This document shows positions 28,906-36,221 of a DNA stretch of 64,000 nucleotides, piece by piece. This DNA comes from Prado023 sp963788325 (GTDB lineage: Bacteria > Actinomycetota > Actinomycetes > S36-B12 > CAIYMF01): positions 62,001-126,000 of the forward strand of contig CAWBGJ010000009.1 in NCBI GenBank assembly GCA_963788325.1. The letters are read 5' to 3'. A model generated the notes under the pieces. It made no database searches and was not told where the DNA came from. It was given only the letters and a program-made list of their open reading frames with translations. Position 1 is the first letter of the stretch. Every line of letters starts with the position of its first letter. The position numbers and the translations under genes are program-made.

Positions 28906-28911
28906 ATTGTA
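28906..28911 (-). promoter_or_regulatory. Possible -10 box of the GGDEF gene
   Basis: The minus strand reads TACAAT ending nine bases before the ATG at 28897. Transcription would begin at or just before the start codon, giving a leaderless or nearly leaderless message. No good -35 box is visible. Confidence 0.35.
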
Positions 28912-29043
28912 GCGCTTCGTAGCCGCCCAATCACGCGGGGTAGAGGCCGTGACGCGAAGGGACATCGCGCTGCCCCGGACCAGGACTTCGTCCTCAGGGA
29001 GTCCGTCCGGGGCTGTCGGCCATGCCGAACGATGTGTCAGGAT

Positions 29044-29059
29044 TCGTACATCCGTTCGA
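29044..29059 (+). promoter_or_regulatory. Putative LexA (SOS) box
   Basis: TCGTAC-ATCC-GTTCGA matches the actinobacterial LexA consensus TCGAAC-N4-GTTCGA at 11 of 12 defined positions. It lies 15 bases upstream of the DUF222/HNH start codon. Known biology: 13E12-repeat (DUF222/HNH) genes of Mycobacterium tuberculosis are members of the LexA regulon. Confidence 0.65.
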
Positions 29060-29074
29060 ACACCGGGGGTCGTG

Positions 29075-30784
29075 ATGGCGCACAGCCAGGCAGCAGGGCA
29101 ACCGGTCGCGACGGACCGTCGGGCTGACCGGGATCAGGGCGATCCAAGGGAAGCGGAGGCTGGCCGGGAGGTCCAGTTCCAGGCACTGCTGCGTCGCTGG
29201 TGGGTCGAGGATCGACCACCGTGGACCGCGCTGGACTGGTGGGACGTTCCCATGCGCGAAGAAGCGCGCGCACTGCTGTGGCTGCCTGCCGGGCCAGCGC
29301 TGGCCGCGGCGCTGGCAGGCCTGGGCAGGTCGAGCCGATGTCCGCACCCGCACGGCGCCGACAGGTTCGTGGCGGACCTCCCCGCGCCGGGTCAGGCCGA
29401 GGGCTGGCCCTGCGCCTGCCAGGTGGTGACCGCAGCAGCGTGGGAGGCGTGCGCCGCCTGGGTCGCTGCCGGCGCCGCGTGCGCTGTCGTTGATGCGGCA
29501 GGCCATCAGCCGGTCCAGTTCGAGGTCTCCGCTGGGGGCCAGCACCTCCACGACCCGGCTCGCGAGGAGCTGGCGCACGCACTGCGCTCGACGATCCCCT
29601 CGATGGGCAATCGCATCGGCTGGGCACGAGCCCTGGTCGCGCTCCCCGCGCTGGAGTCGCTCGTGTCCAGTGCAGCACTCTCGTCCTGGGCTGCGCGACT
29701 GGTCCTCGAGCATGTGACTGGGCTGACCGACGACGACGCGCGACTGGTGGTCGCGGAAGTGCGTCGCCGGGTGCTCGACCGCGTGGCTGCGCGACGGCGC
29801 GCGTACAACTCGGCGGAGATCGGCCGGATCGCCCGGGCGGCTCGGCTACGGCTCTGCCCCGAGGCAGAGCAGGAGGCCCGGGCGCGCGCCTTCGCCCAGC
29901 GACGGGTGCAGGTGCACCACCGAGGCGACGGCATGGCGACGCTCATCGCCGACCTCGCCGAGACCGATGCCCATCGCATCCACCGACGCCTCACTGCGCT
30001 GGCCACCGGGCTCGAGGCCGACCGTTGTGACGCAGACGCGCAGCAACCCCGAACGCAGGACCCACAGACCGTCGGCGCTGGCCGACAGACCCAGCCTCGG
30101 ACCCGAGATCAGCTGCGCGCCGACATCCTGGTGGATGTGCTGCTGGGCGCCCCACGACCGTATGACCCTCGGTCGGCCGACGACCCGTTGGCGGGTTCCC
30201 AGCCGGAGGGTCCCGAGACCGGCGGCGCTCACTCCACCACCGCCGACGCGCTGGCTCCGCAGTCCGGCGCGCACCCAGCCGCGGGGCGTCCGGAGATCTC
30301 GGTCATCGTCGACCTGCCGACGATCCTGGGCCTGGCCGATCACCCCGCGCAGATCCCGGGCGTCGGTCCCGTCCCGGCCGACGTTGCCCGCGAGTTGGCT
30401 GCTGAGGGTCGCTGGCGGGCGTGGATCACCGATGCGTCCGGTGCGGTCACCGCCACCGGACGTGCGGGATATGTTCCATCGGCCGGCATGGCGCGGCTGG
30501 TCCGGGCTCGGGAGCCGCACTGCCGCTTCCCCGGGTGCCGCCAGCCCTCGAGCCGATGCGACCTCGACCACGCGATCCCCTGGCCCCGGGGCGCCACGGA
30601 GGCCACCAACCTCGGCCCGCTCTGTCGTCGGCACCACGTCCTCAAGACCCACGCGGGGTGGGATCTCGATCCCCCGGAATCCGAATCGACCGTCGACAGC
30701 GACGTCGAGCGTCCCGTGGCGTGGCGATGGCGGACACCCGCCGGGTTCGAGATCACAGGAGAGGCGCCGACCCAGCTGTCCTGA
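29075..30784 (+). CDS. DUF222 / HNH endonuclease protein (13E12-like)
   Basis: The 569-residue protein has an N-terminal DUF222 helical domain, including SWAARLVLEHVTGLTDDDAR and a basic stretch VRRRVLDRVAARRRAYNSAE. A variable Gln/Pro-rich linker follows at about 320-420. The C-terminal HNH module is CRFPGCRQPSSRCDLDHAIP, then NLGPLCRRHHVLKTHAGWDL. All expected zinc and catalytic residues are visible. ATG at 29075 is preceded by a GTG one codon earlier. The LexA-type box just upstream suggests DNA-damage induction. Such genes are multi-copy in actinobacteria and sometimes host mobile introns; I see neither intron nor flanking repeats. The frame is intact. Confidence 0.85.
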   Translation: MAHSQAAGQPVATDRRADRDQGDPREAEAGREVQFQALLRRWWVEDRPPWTALDWWDVPMREEARALLWLPAGPALAAALAGLGRSSRCPHPHGADRFVADLPAPGQAEGWPCACQVVTAAAWEACAAWVAAGAACAVVDAAGHQPVQFEVSAGGQHLHDPAREELAHALRSTIPSMGNRIGWARALVALPALESLVSSAALSSWAARLVLEHVTGLTDDDARLVVAEVRRRVLDRVAARRRAYNSAEIGRIARAARLRLCPEAEQEARARAFAQRRVQVHHRGDGMATLIADLAETDAHRIHRRLTALATGLEADRCDADAQQPRTQDPQTVGAGRQTQPRTRDQLRADILVDVLLGAPRPYDPRSADDPLAGSQPEGPETGGAHSTTADALAPQSGAHPAAGRPEISVIVDLPTILGLADHPAQIPGVGPVPADVARELAAEGRWRAWITDASGAVTATGRAGYVPSAGMARLVRAREPHCRFPGCRQPSSRCDLDHAIPWPRGATEATNLGPLCRRHHVLKTHAGWDLDPPESESTVDSDVERPVAWRWRTPAGFEITGEAPTQLS

Positions 30785-30828
30785 TCAAGTGACGCCCCGG
30801 GCCGGCAAGACACAGCCGTGCCGCACAG

Positions 30829-30860
30829 CACTGACGGTTCTGCCCTGGCAGCCGTCAGTG
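30829..30860 (+). terminator. Hairpin downstream of the DUF222/HNH gene
   Basis: CACTGACGG (30829-30837) pairs perfectly with CCGTCAGTG (30852-30860), and CTGC/GCAG extends the stem inside. It lies 45 bases after the stop codon. No T run follows, as is common for actinobacterial terminators. Confidence 0.5.
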
Positions 30861-30957
30861 TCTGCGCCTTGGCAGCCGTCGGGATCTTCACCCCTGGCAA
30901 GCCGTGTTGCTCACCGACTCCCCACTTCCCGCAGGGTCGCGGGGTCGCCGGGTCGGC

Positions 30958-31005
30958 GGATCGCCGAGGTGCCGGATCGTCGAGGTGCCGGGTCGTCGAG
31001 GTGCC
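30958..31005. repeat. Three tandem copies of a 16-base unit
   Basis: The unit GGATCGTCGAGGTGCC is present three times with one or two changes, at 30958, 30974 and 30990. Looser 8-base units of the GGGTCGCC kind precede it from about 30934. This looks like replication slippage in non-coding DNA. Confidence 0.75.
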
Positions 31006-31071
31006 GGGAGCCGTCGGCTGCCGCCGGGCGGCAGCCTCCTCCCGAGTCCGACTGATCGCCGGGTACGAAGT

Positions 31072-31102
31072 CCAAAGGCCCCGGAACGGCGGGGGCCTTT
31101 GG
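31072..31102 (-). terminator. Terminator of ssrA
   Basis: CCAAAGGCCCC (31072-31082) pairs with GGGGCCTTTGG (31092-31102). The perfect 11-base-pair stem ends in T/A tracts and starts six bases past the tmRNA 3' end on the minus strand. It would also work on the plus strand. Confidence 0.75.
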
Positions 31103-31108
31103 TCTTTG

Positions 31109-31481
31109 TGGAGGTGCCGGGAATCGAACCCGGGTCCATCGGTGCCTCTTGGGGTCTTCTCCGGGCGCAGCCACGCTGTTGTGCTCTCGACCTCCGCGCT
31201 TCGTGTGGCACTGCGCGGTAGCACGGTCCAGCAACTGTTAGGTGTTCCGTCCCACCCCGTTACCGGGTGAGTTGGTCAGTCCCCTTGATGACGCCAGGTC
31301 CGGGTCGGAGACGCCCCCGGGCTGACGGACGCAATATCGCTCAGGCCGCGAGGGCGAAAGCGTTGGCGTCAGTGCGAGTGTTGTTCGCAGTTGTTTCTTG
31401 GCAGGTCGTTATCGAGATAACTGCCATCCTCGGCCCGCTTCTCCACCTCGATCACATCCGATGTCGAAACCAGTCACCCCC
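31109..31481 (-). ncRNA. ssrA: tmRNA (transfer-messenger RNA)
   Basis: The 5' end GGGGGTG (31481-31475) pairs with CACCTCC (31116-31110) to form the tRNA-like acceptor stem. GACTGGTTTCGAC follows at the 5' side, and GGGTTCGATTCCCGG forms the T arm near the 3' end. The tag reading frame ends NAFALAA followed by TGA. With a GCG resume codon the tag is (A)NNTRTDANAFALAA. The discriminator is A at 31109 and CCA is not encoded. With SmpB it rescues stalled ribosomes and tags incomplete proteins for ClpXP. smpB is the next gene upstream on the same strand. Confidence 0.93.
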
Positions 31482-31513
31482 TGTTGAGTTGTCACTGGCG
31501 AACCAGCCCCTCA

Positions 31514-31542
31514 AGGGTAGCCGGGGGATCGGACACTGTCAC
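31514..31542 (-). promoter_or_regulatory. Putative ssrA promoter
   Basis: On the minus strand GTGACA (31542-31537) and TACCCT (31519-31514) are separated by 17 bases. Transcription would start about 25 bases before the mature tmRNA 5' end, consistent with 5' processing. So ssrA can be transcribed independently of smpB. Confidence 0.5.
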
Positions 31543-31598
31543 CTGACCACTGAATCCGACGCCGACGCCCGCCGACGCCGATGCCGACCAACCCAGCT

Positions 31599-32075
31599 TC
31601 AGGTGCGGCCCTTGAGGTGACGTCCCATCTCCTTGGCGATGTCGCGCTGCGCGTCGCGCTCGGCGAGCACCTGGCGCTTGTCATAGGCCTTCTTGCCGCG
31701 CGCGAGGGCGATCTCGACCTTGGCGTAGCCGTCCTTGAAGTACAGCGACAGGGGCACGAGCGTGTAGCCGCTCTCCTTGAGCTTTCGCTCGAGGCGCTCG
31801 AGCTCGGCACGCTTGAGCAGCAGCTTGCGCACCCGGCGTGGCGCATGGTTGGTCCACGTGCCCTGGGCGTACTCGGGGATGTGCAGGCCGTGCAGGTACA
31901 GCTCGCCGTCCTGGAACTGGGCGAAGCCGTCGACGAGGCTCGCGCGCCCAGCGCGCAGCGACTTCACCTCGGTGCCCACCAGCACCAGACCAGCCTCGTA
32001 GGTGGCGTCGATGTGGTAGTCGTGGCGAGCCTTCTTGTTCTGGGCCACCACCTGCCGGCCCTGCTCCCGGGGCAT
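31599..32075 (-). CDS. smpB: SsrA-binding protein
   Basis: SmpB binds tmRNA and brings it to stalled ribosomes. The 158-residue protein contains KKARHDYHIDATYEAGLVLV, GTEVKSLRAGRASLVDGFAQ, GLHIPEYAQGTW and the C-terminal RGKKAYDKRQVLAERDAQRD, ending in a basic tail. ATG at 32075 overlaps the stop of the M23 peptidase gene (TGATG). It lies at the end of the prfB-ftsE-ftsX-M23 run and next to its RNA partner ssrA. Confidence 0.95.
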   Translation of the reverse strand: MPREQGRQVVAQNKKARHDYHIDATYEAGLVLVGTEVKSLRAGRASLVDGFAQFQDGELYLHGLHIPEYAQGTWTNHAPRRVRKLLLKRAELERLERKLKESGYTLVPLSLYFKDGYAKVEIALARGKKAYDKRQVLAERDAQRDIAKEMGRHLKGRT

Positions 32076-33340
32076 CAGCAGTTGACCGGGACCTTCTCGC
32101 CGCCGAACCAGCCCATCGGGTCGTACGGGGTCCCACCGACGTGGATCTCGAAGTGCAGGTGCGGGCCGGTGGAGTACCCGGTGGAGCCGACGTAGCCGAT
32201 CACGTCGCCCTTCTTGACCTTCTGCCCCTCCTCGGAACCGAACCGCGACTGGTGGGCGTACATCGAGAACAGTCCGTTGCCATGGGAGATCAGCGTGTGG
32301 TTGCCGTAGGGCCCCCCGCTGGCGTTGATCACGACGATGCCGGCTGCGGTGGCGCGGATCGGCGTCCCCGTCGGAGCACCCATGTCGACACCCGTATGAC
32401 ACGAGCGGTAGCCGTAGACCGGGTGGACGCGCGGACCCACGCCCTGGCCGATGCGGACCCCCTCGATGGGCCACTGGAAGCCCTTGCCGCCGGTGGGCGT
32501 GAAGCTCAGGGTGCCGCCCGCCGCCAGCCGGGCCGCCTCGGCGGCAGCCTGCTGGGCAAGGATGGCTGCGATCCGCTGCTGCTCGGCCTGATACGACTTG
32601 TACTGCTTGAGCACCTTCGCCCGCTCCGAAGCGGCCACATCCAGGGCCGTGGCCTTCTGCGCCACGAGCAGGTCGACCTTCAGCTTGGCTGCCCCGGCCC
32701 GGTCGCGGGCGATGTTGGCTTCGGAGAGCTTGATCGCGGCCTGCTGGCGCTTCTCGTCGACCTGCTGGCGCAGCACGTCCAGACGCGCCTCCTTCAGGGC
32801 CAGCTCGGCGCGGATCTCGGCCATGTGCGACAACGTCGTGTTGTTGGCCCGCGACACGGCATCGATGGCCGCCGCTCGATCCGCCAGCTCACTGGGCGTC
32901 TGGGCCGTGACCAGCAGCTCGAAGTCCGCGAACACACCGTTCTGGTAGACAGAGCGCGCCAGGTTGCCCACCCGGCTCTGTAGGTCCTCGATCTGGAACT
33001 CGACCTCGGCGCGCTCCTGCTCAGCGCGGATCGCGGCCGCGGTCGCCTGCTCCAACTCGTCCTGGGCCGCCTTGTCGGAGTCCTCGGCGGCGGCGGCCTC
33101 GACCCGGGCGGCCGCCAGCGCCTTGCGGGCCGCGGGCAGGAGGTCGCGCACCGACTCGAGGTCCGAGATGGCCTGGTCGACCTCCTTGTTTGCCGCACGC
33201 AGGTCATCGCCGGCCGCAGACACCGCCGCGTCGACCTTCTCCTTGTCGTCGGCGGGGTCGGCCATCGCCGGGCCCAGCACGGTCATGCCCAACGCGAGCA
33301 TGGCGGAGGTCGCCAGGGCGATCGCCCGCGTCCCGCGCAT
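32075..33340 (-). CDS. Secreted coiled-coil M23 (LytM) peptidase, EnvC/FtsEX-associated type
   Basis: The 421-residue protein begins with a signal peptide (RGTRAIALATSAMLALG to PAMA). A long coiled coil spans about residues 30-270, including a central hinge. The C-terminal LytM domain has the zinc ligands in SCHTGVDMGAPTGTPIRA (HxxxD) and TGPHLHFEIHVGG (HxH). ATG at 33340 has AGGAG seven bases upstream and is preferred over the upstream in-frame ATG at 33355. The gene follows ftsX, so the coiled coil probably receives conformational signals from FtsEX, as EnvC does in E. coli and RipC in mycobacteria. It should cleave peptidoglycan cross-links at division. Confidence 0.88.
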   Translation of the reverse strand: MRGTRAIALATSAMLALGMTVLGPAMADPADDKEKVDAAVSAAGDDLRAANKEVDQAISDLESVRDLLPAARKALAAARVEAAAAEDSDKAAQDELEQATAAAIRAEQERAEVEFQIEDLQSRVGNLARSVYQNGVFADFELLVTAQTPSELADRAAAIDAVSRANNTTLSHMAEIRAELALKEARLDVLRQQVDEKRQQAAIKLSEANIARDRAGAAKLKVDLLVAQKATALDVAASERAKVLKQYKSYQAEQQRIAAILAQQAAAEAARLAAGGTLSFTPTGGKGFQWPIEGVRIGQGVGPRVHPVYGYRSCHTGVDMGAPTGTPIRATAAGIVVINASGGPYGNHTLISHGNGLFSMYAHQSRFGSEEGQKVKKGDVIGYVGSTGYSTGPHLHFEIHVGGTPYDPMGWFGGEKVPVNC

Positions 33341-33473
33341 CTGCCCACTCCTCATGACTGCATACACCCAAGGCCATGGGCGTCGCTCCAGAGTACCGCG
33401 CACATCGGCCATGTCCATGCTCTGGACGCCCGAACGGGCGATCCTGGGCCATCCGGGTGACGCGGGACCTGGC

Positions 33474-34382
33474 TCAGACCCGCAGGTAGCGACGCAGCGT
33501 GACCAGCGCGGCCACCGAGGCCAGCGCGACCCCCGTGATGAACACCACGACCGAGACCTGTGCCCAGACATCCCAGCCGACGAAGTTCGTGAACTGGAAG
33601 CTCGGCGTGAGCACCCCGTCGACGAGCACCGCCTTGAGCAGGGCCAGCAGCCCGATGGCCATCAGCGCCCCGACCGTGGCAGCCAGGGCAGCCTCGAGCA
33701 GGAAGGGCAGTTGGATGTAGAAGTTCGAGGCACCGACCAGCCGCATGATCCCGGTCTCCCGGCGCCGACTGAACGCCGCGACCCGGATGGTGTTGGCCAC
33801 GAGCAGCACGGTGGCCAACAGCATCATCGCCGCGATCACCAGCGCGCCAGTCTGGAACCCGTTGAGGATGGCGAACAGCGTGTCGAGCACCCGGCGCTGG
33901 TCGTTGACCCGGTCGATGCCGGGTCGACCGATGAACGCACTGGCGACCACGTCGTACTTGGTCGGGTCACTGAGCTTGACCCGGAACGACTCGGGCATCT
34001 GGTCGGGGGTGATATTGGCCAGAATGGGCGCGCCGCGGTTCTGCTCGGAGAACCGCTCGTAGGCCTCCGCCGAGGACTCGTAGTAGACCTCCTCGACCAG
34101 CGGCTTGAGCGACTCGAGGTCCGCTCGGATCTCCTCGCGCTGGGCCTGGGACACCGGACCCTCGGAGCACGAGATGACCGTCGAGGTCGACCCGCACAGG
34201 AAGATCGAGACCTGGACCTTGTCGTACCAGTAGTCCTTCATGAGGTCCACCTGCGAGCGGACCATCAGCCCCGCGCCGAACAGGGCCAGCGAGACCGCCA
34301 CGGTGATGACCACCGCGATGGTCATCGTCAGGTTCCTGCGGATCCCGGTCATGACCTCGCCAAGCACGAACCTCAGTCGCAT
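33474..34382 (-). CDS. ftsX: Cell division ABC-transporter permease FtsX
   Basis: The 302-residue protein has four membrane segments. The first is near residue 22 (LTMTIAVVITVAVSLALFGA) and three lie in the C-terminal half. Between the first two is a large extracellular loop with PEEVYYESSAEAY-type content (VEEVYYESSAEAYERFSEQN). IRVAAFSRRRETGIMRLVGA is the conserved cytoplasmic coupling segment. FtsX with FtsE controls septal peptidoglycan hydrolysis rather than transport. GAGGGGG precedes ATG at 34382. It lies 19 bases after ftsE. Confidence 0.92.
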   Translation of the reverse strand: MRLRFVLGEVMTGIRRNLTMTIAVVITVAVSLALFGAGLMVRSQVDLMKDYWYDKVQVSIFLCGSTSTVISCSEGPVSQAQREEIRADLESLKPLVEEVYYESSAEAYERFSEQNRGAPILANITPDQMPESFRVKLSDPTKYDVVASAFIGRPGIDRVNDQRRVLDTLFAILNGFQTGALVIAAMMLLATVLLVANTIRVAAFSRRRETGIMRLVGASNFYIQLPFLLEAALAATVGALMAIGLLALLKAVLVDGVLTPSFQFTNFVGWDVWAQVSVVVFITGVALASVAALVTLRRYLRV

Positions 34383-34401
34383 GCCCGCCCCCTCGTGGCG
34401 C

Positions 34402-35091
34402 TCACCGGGCGACCCCGTACACACCCCGGGTCTGGTCGCGCACGACCGTACCGTTCTCGAGCTCGATGACGCGCTTGCGCATCTGGTCGACCACAGCCGC
34501 GTCGTGGGTGGCCATCACCACGGTCGTGCCCGTGCGATTGATCCGGTCGAGCAGGCGCATGATCCCCACGCTCGTGGCGGGGTCGAGGTTGCCGGTGGGC
34601 TCGTCGGCGATCAGGATCATCGGCCGGTTGACGAAGGCACGGGCGATGGCGACCCGCTGCTGCTCGCCGCCGGACAGCTCGTCGGGGAACCGCTCCTCCT
34701 TGCCCTCCAGGCCCACGAGGTCCAGCACCTCCGGCACGACCTTGCGGATGTGCTCGCTGGGCCGACCGATCACCTGCAGGGCGAACGCCACGTTCTCGTA
34801 GACGGTCTTGTTGGGCAGCAGCCGGAAGTCCTGGAACACCGCGCCGATCCGGCGGCGCAGGTGCGGGACCTTCCAGTTGGGCATCTTGCCCAGGTCCTTG
34901 CCCGCCACGTGCACCGACCCGGACGTCGGCCGGTCCTCGCGCAGCACCAGGCGCAGGAACGTCGACTTGCCCGACCCGGAGGCCCCGACCAGGAACGCGA
35001 ACTCGCCCTTGACGATCTCGAGGTTCACGTCGTCGAGCGCGGGGCGGGTCTGGCTGGGGTAGTGCTTGGTGACGTCGGTGAAACGGATCAC
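34402..35091 (-). CDS. ftsE: Cell division ATP-binding protein FtsE
   Basis: This is an ABC ATPase of 229 residues. Walker A is LVGASGSGKSTFLRLVL. The Q loop is GAVFQDFRLLPNKTVYENVA. The signature is DELSGGEQQRVAIARAFVNR. Walker B is ILIADEPTGNLDP, and the H loop is VVMATHD. VIRFTDVTKHYPSQTRPALD is the FtsE-type N-terminus. GTG at 35091 overlaps the prfB stop by four bases. It pairs with FtsX in a conserved prfB-ftsEX unit. Confidence 0.95.
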   Translation of the reverse strand: MIRFTDVTKHYPSQTRPALDDVNLEIVKGEFAFLVGASGSGKSTFLRLVLREDRPTSGSVHVAGKDLGKMPNWKVPHLRRRIGAVFQDFRLLPNKTVYENVAFALQVIGRPSEHIRKVVPEVLDLVGLEGKEERFPDELSGGEQQRVAIARAFVNRPMILIADEPTGNLDPATSVGIMRLLDRINRTGTTVVMATHDAAVVDQMRKRVIELENGTVVRDQTRGVYGVAR

Positions 35092-36200
35092 ACGGAGCCT
35101 CCCTGCCGGCGCCAGCGGATGCCGGCCTCGATGAAGTCGTCGATCTCGCCGTCGAGCACCGCGGTGGTGTTGCCGGTCTCGTACTCGGTGCGCAGGTCCT
35201 TGACCATCTGGTACGGGTGCAGCACATAGGAGCGCATCTGGTTGCCCCACGACCCGGACGTGTCGGTCTTGAGCGCGTCCATCGCGGCGCGCTCCTCGGT
35301 CCGACGGCGCTCGAGCAGCCGCGCCTGGAGGACCCGCAGTGCGGCGGCCCGGTTCTGGATCTGGGACTTCTCGTTCTGGCAGGACACGACGATGCCGGTC
35401 GGGATGTGGGTGATCCGCACCGCCGAGTCGGTGGTGTTCACGCTCTGCCCGCCGGGACCCGACGAGCGGAACACGTCGATGCGGATCTCGTTCTCGGGGA
35501 TGTCGATGTGGTCGGTCTGCTCGGTGACGGGCAGCACCTCGACGCCGGCGAACGACGTCTGCCGGCGACCCTGGTTGTCGAACGGCGAGATCCGCACCAG
35601 CCGGTGGGTGCCCTGCTCGACCGAGCAGGGTGCCGTAGGCGTACGGCGCCTTGACCGCGAACGTCGCGGACTTGATGCCCGCCTCCTCGGCGTAGGAGAT
35701 GTCGTAGCACCTCGAAGGTCCAGTCGTGCCGCTCGCCAGACGCGTGTACATCCGCAGCAGCATCTCGGCCCAGTCCGCGGCGTCGACGCCGCCGGCCTCC
35801 GAGCGGATGGTCACCAGCGCCTCGCGCTGGTCGTACTCGCCCGACGAGCAGCGTGCGGACCTCGAGCTCGCCGATGTCCTTGCTGCAGGTCGGCGAGCTC
35901 GATCTCGGCCTCGGCCATGGCCGTCGGCGTCGGCCTCGTCCTCGGCCAGCTCGACGAGCAGCGGCACGTCGTCGAGGCGCTGCCGCAGCGTGCGACACCC
36001 GGCGCAGCTCGCCCTGGACGAACGACAGCCGGGAGGTCACCTTCTGCGCAGCCGCGGGGTCGTCCCACAGGTTCGGGGCCGAGGCCTGCGACCTCGAGCT
36101 CGGCGACCTCGGCGCGCATCGCGGGCAGGTCCAGCACCGTCTCGATGCTGGACAGGGTGGACTCAAGCTCAGCCTGAGCCACGGGGAAGTCGATGGCCAT
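35088..36200 (-). CDS. prfB: Peptide chain release factor 2 (frameshifted)
   Basis: RF2 terminates translation at UGA and UAA. The GGQ motif is DVFRSSGPGGQSVNTTDSAV. The codon-recognition SPF motif is VRISPFDNQGRRQTSFAGVE. The C-terminus is intact to the stop at 35088. The N-terminal half is split into several frames, with breaks near 36085, 35995, 35920, 35880, 35710 and 35623. For example, an extra C occurs before the block SVEQGTHRLVRISPF. The summed length is 371 codons, normal for RF2. The breaks are scattered and none has the CTTTGA context of the known programmed prfB frameshift near codon 25, so they look like errors. ATG at 36200 gives MAIDFPVAQAELES. Confidence 0.92.
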
Positions 36201-36221
36201 GACCGCCAAGCGTACGGGGTG

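Larger units (their letters stand above)
30785..31071. other. Non-coding region between the DUF222/HNH gene and ssrA terminator
   Basis: This stretch holds one strong hairpin (30829-30860) and a GC-rich tandem repeat (30958-31005), each listed separately. No convincing gene is present. The open frames across it are low-complexity and simply follow the repeat. Confidence 0.6.

Noticed and set aside
29075..30784. DUF222/HNH gene considered as a mobile element or homing endonuclease.
   Set aside because: No intron, intein, inverted repeat or target duplication is visible around it.
30934..31010. GC-rich 16-base tandem repeat considered as a CRISPR array.
   Set aside because: The units are directly adjacent with no unique spacers, and no cas gene is present.
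35088..36200. prfB frame breaks considered as the known programmed +1 frameshift.
   Set aside because: The known site is a CTTTGA context near codon 25. Here there are several scattered breaks with no such context, in a region where the neighbouring gdh is also broken.
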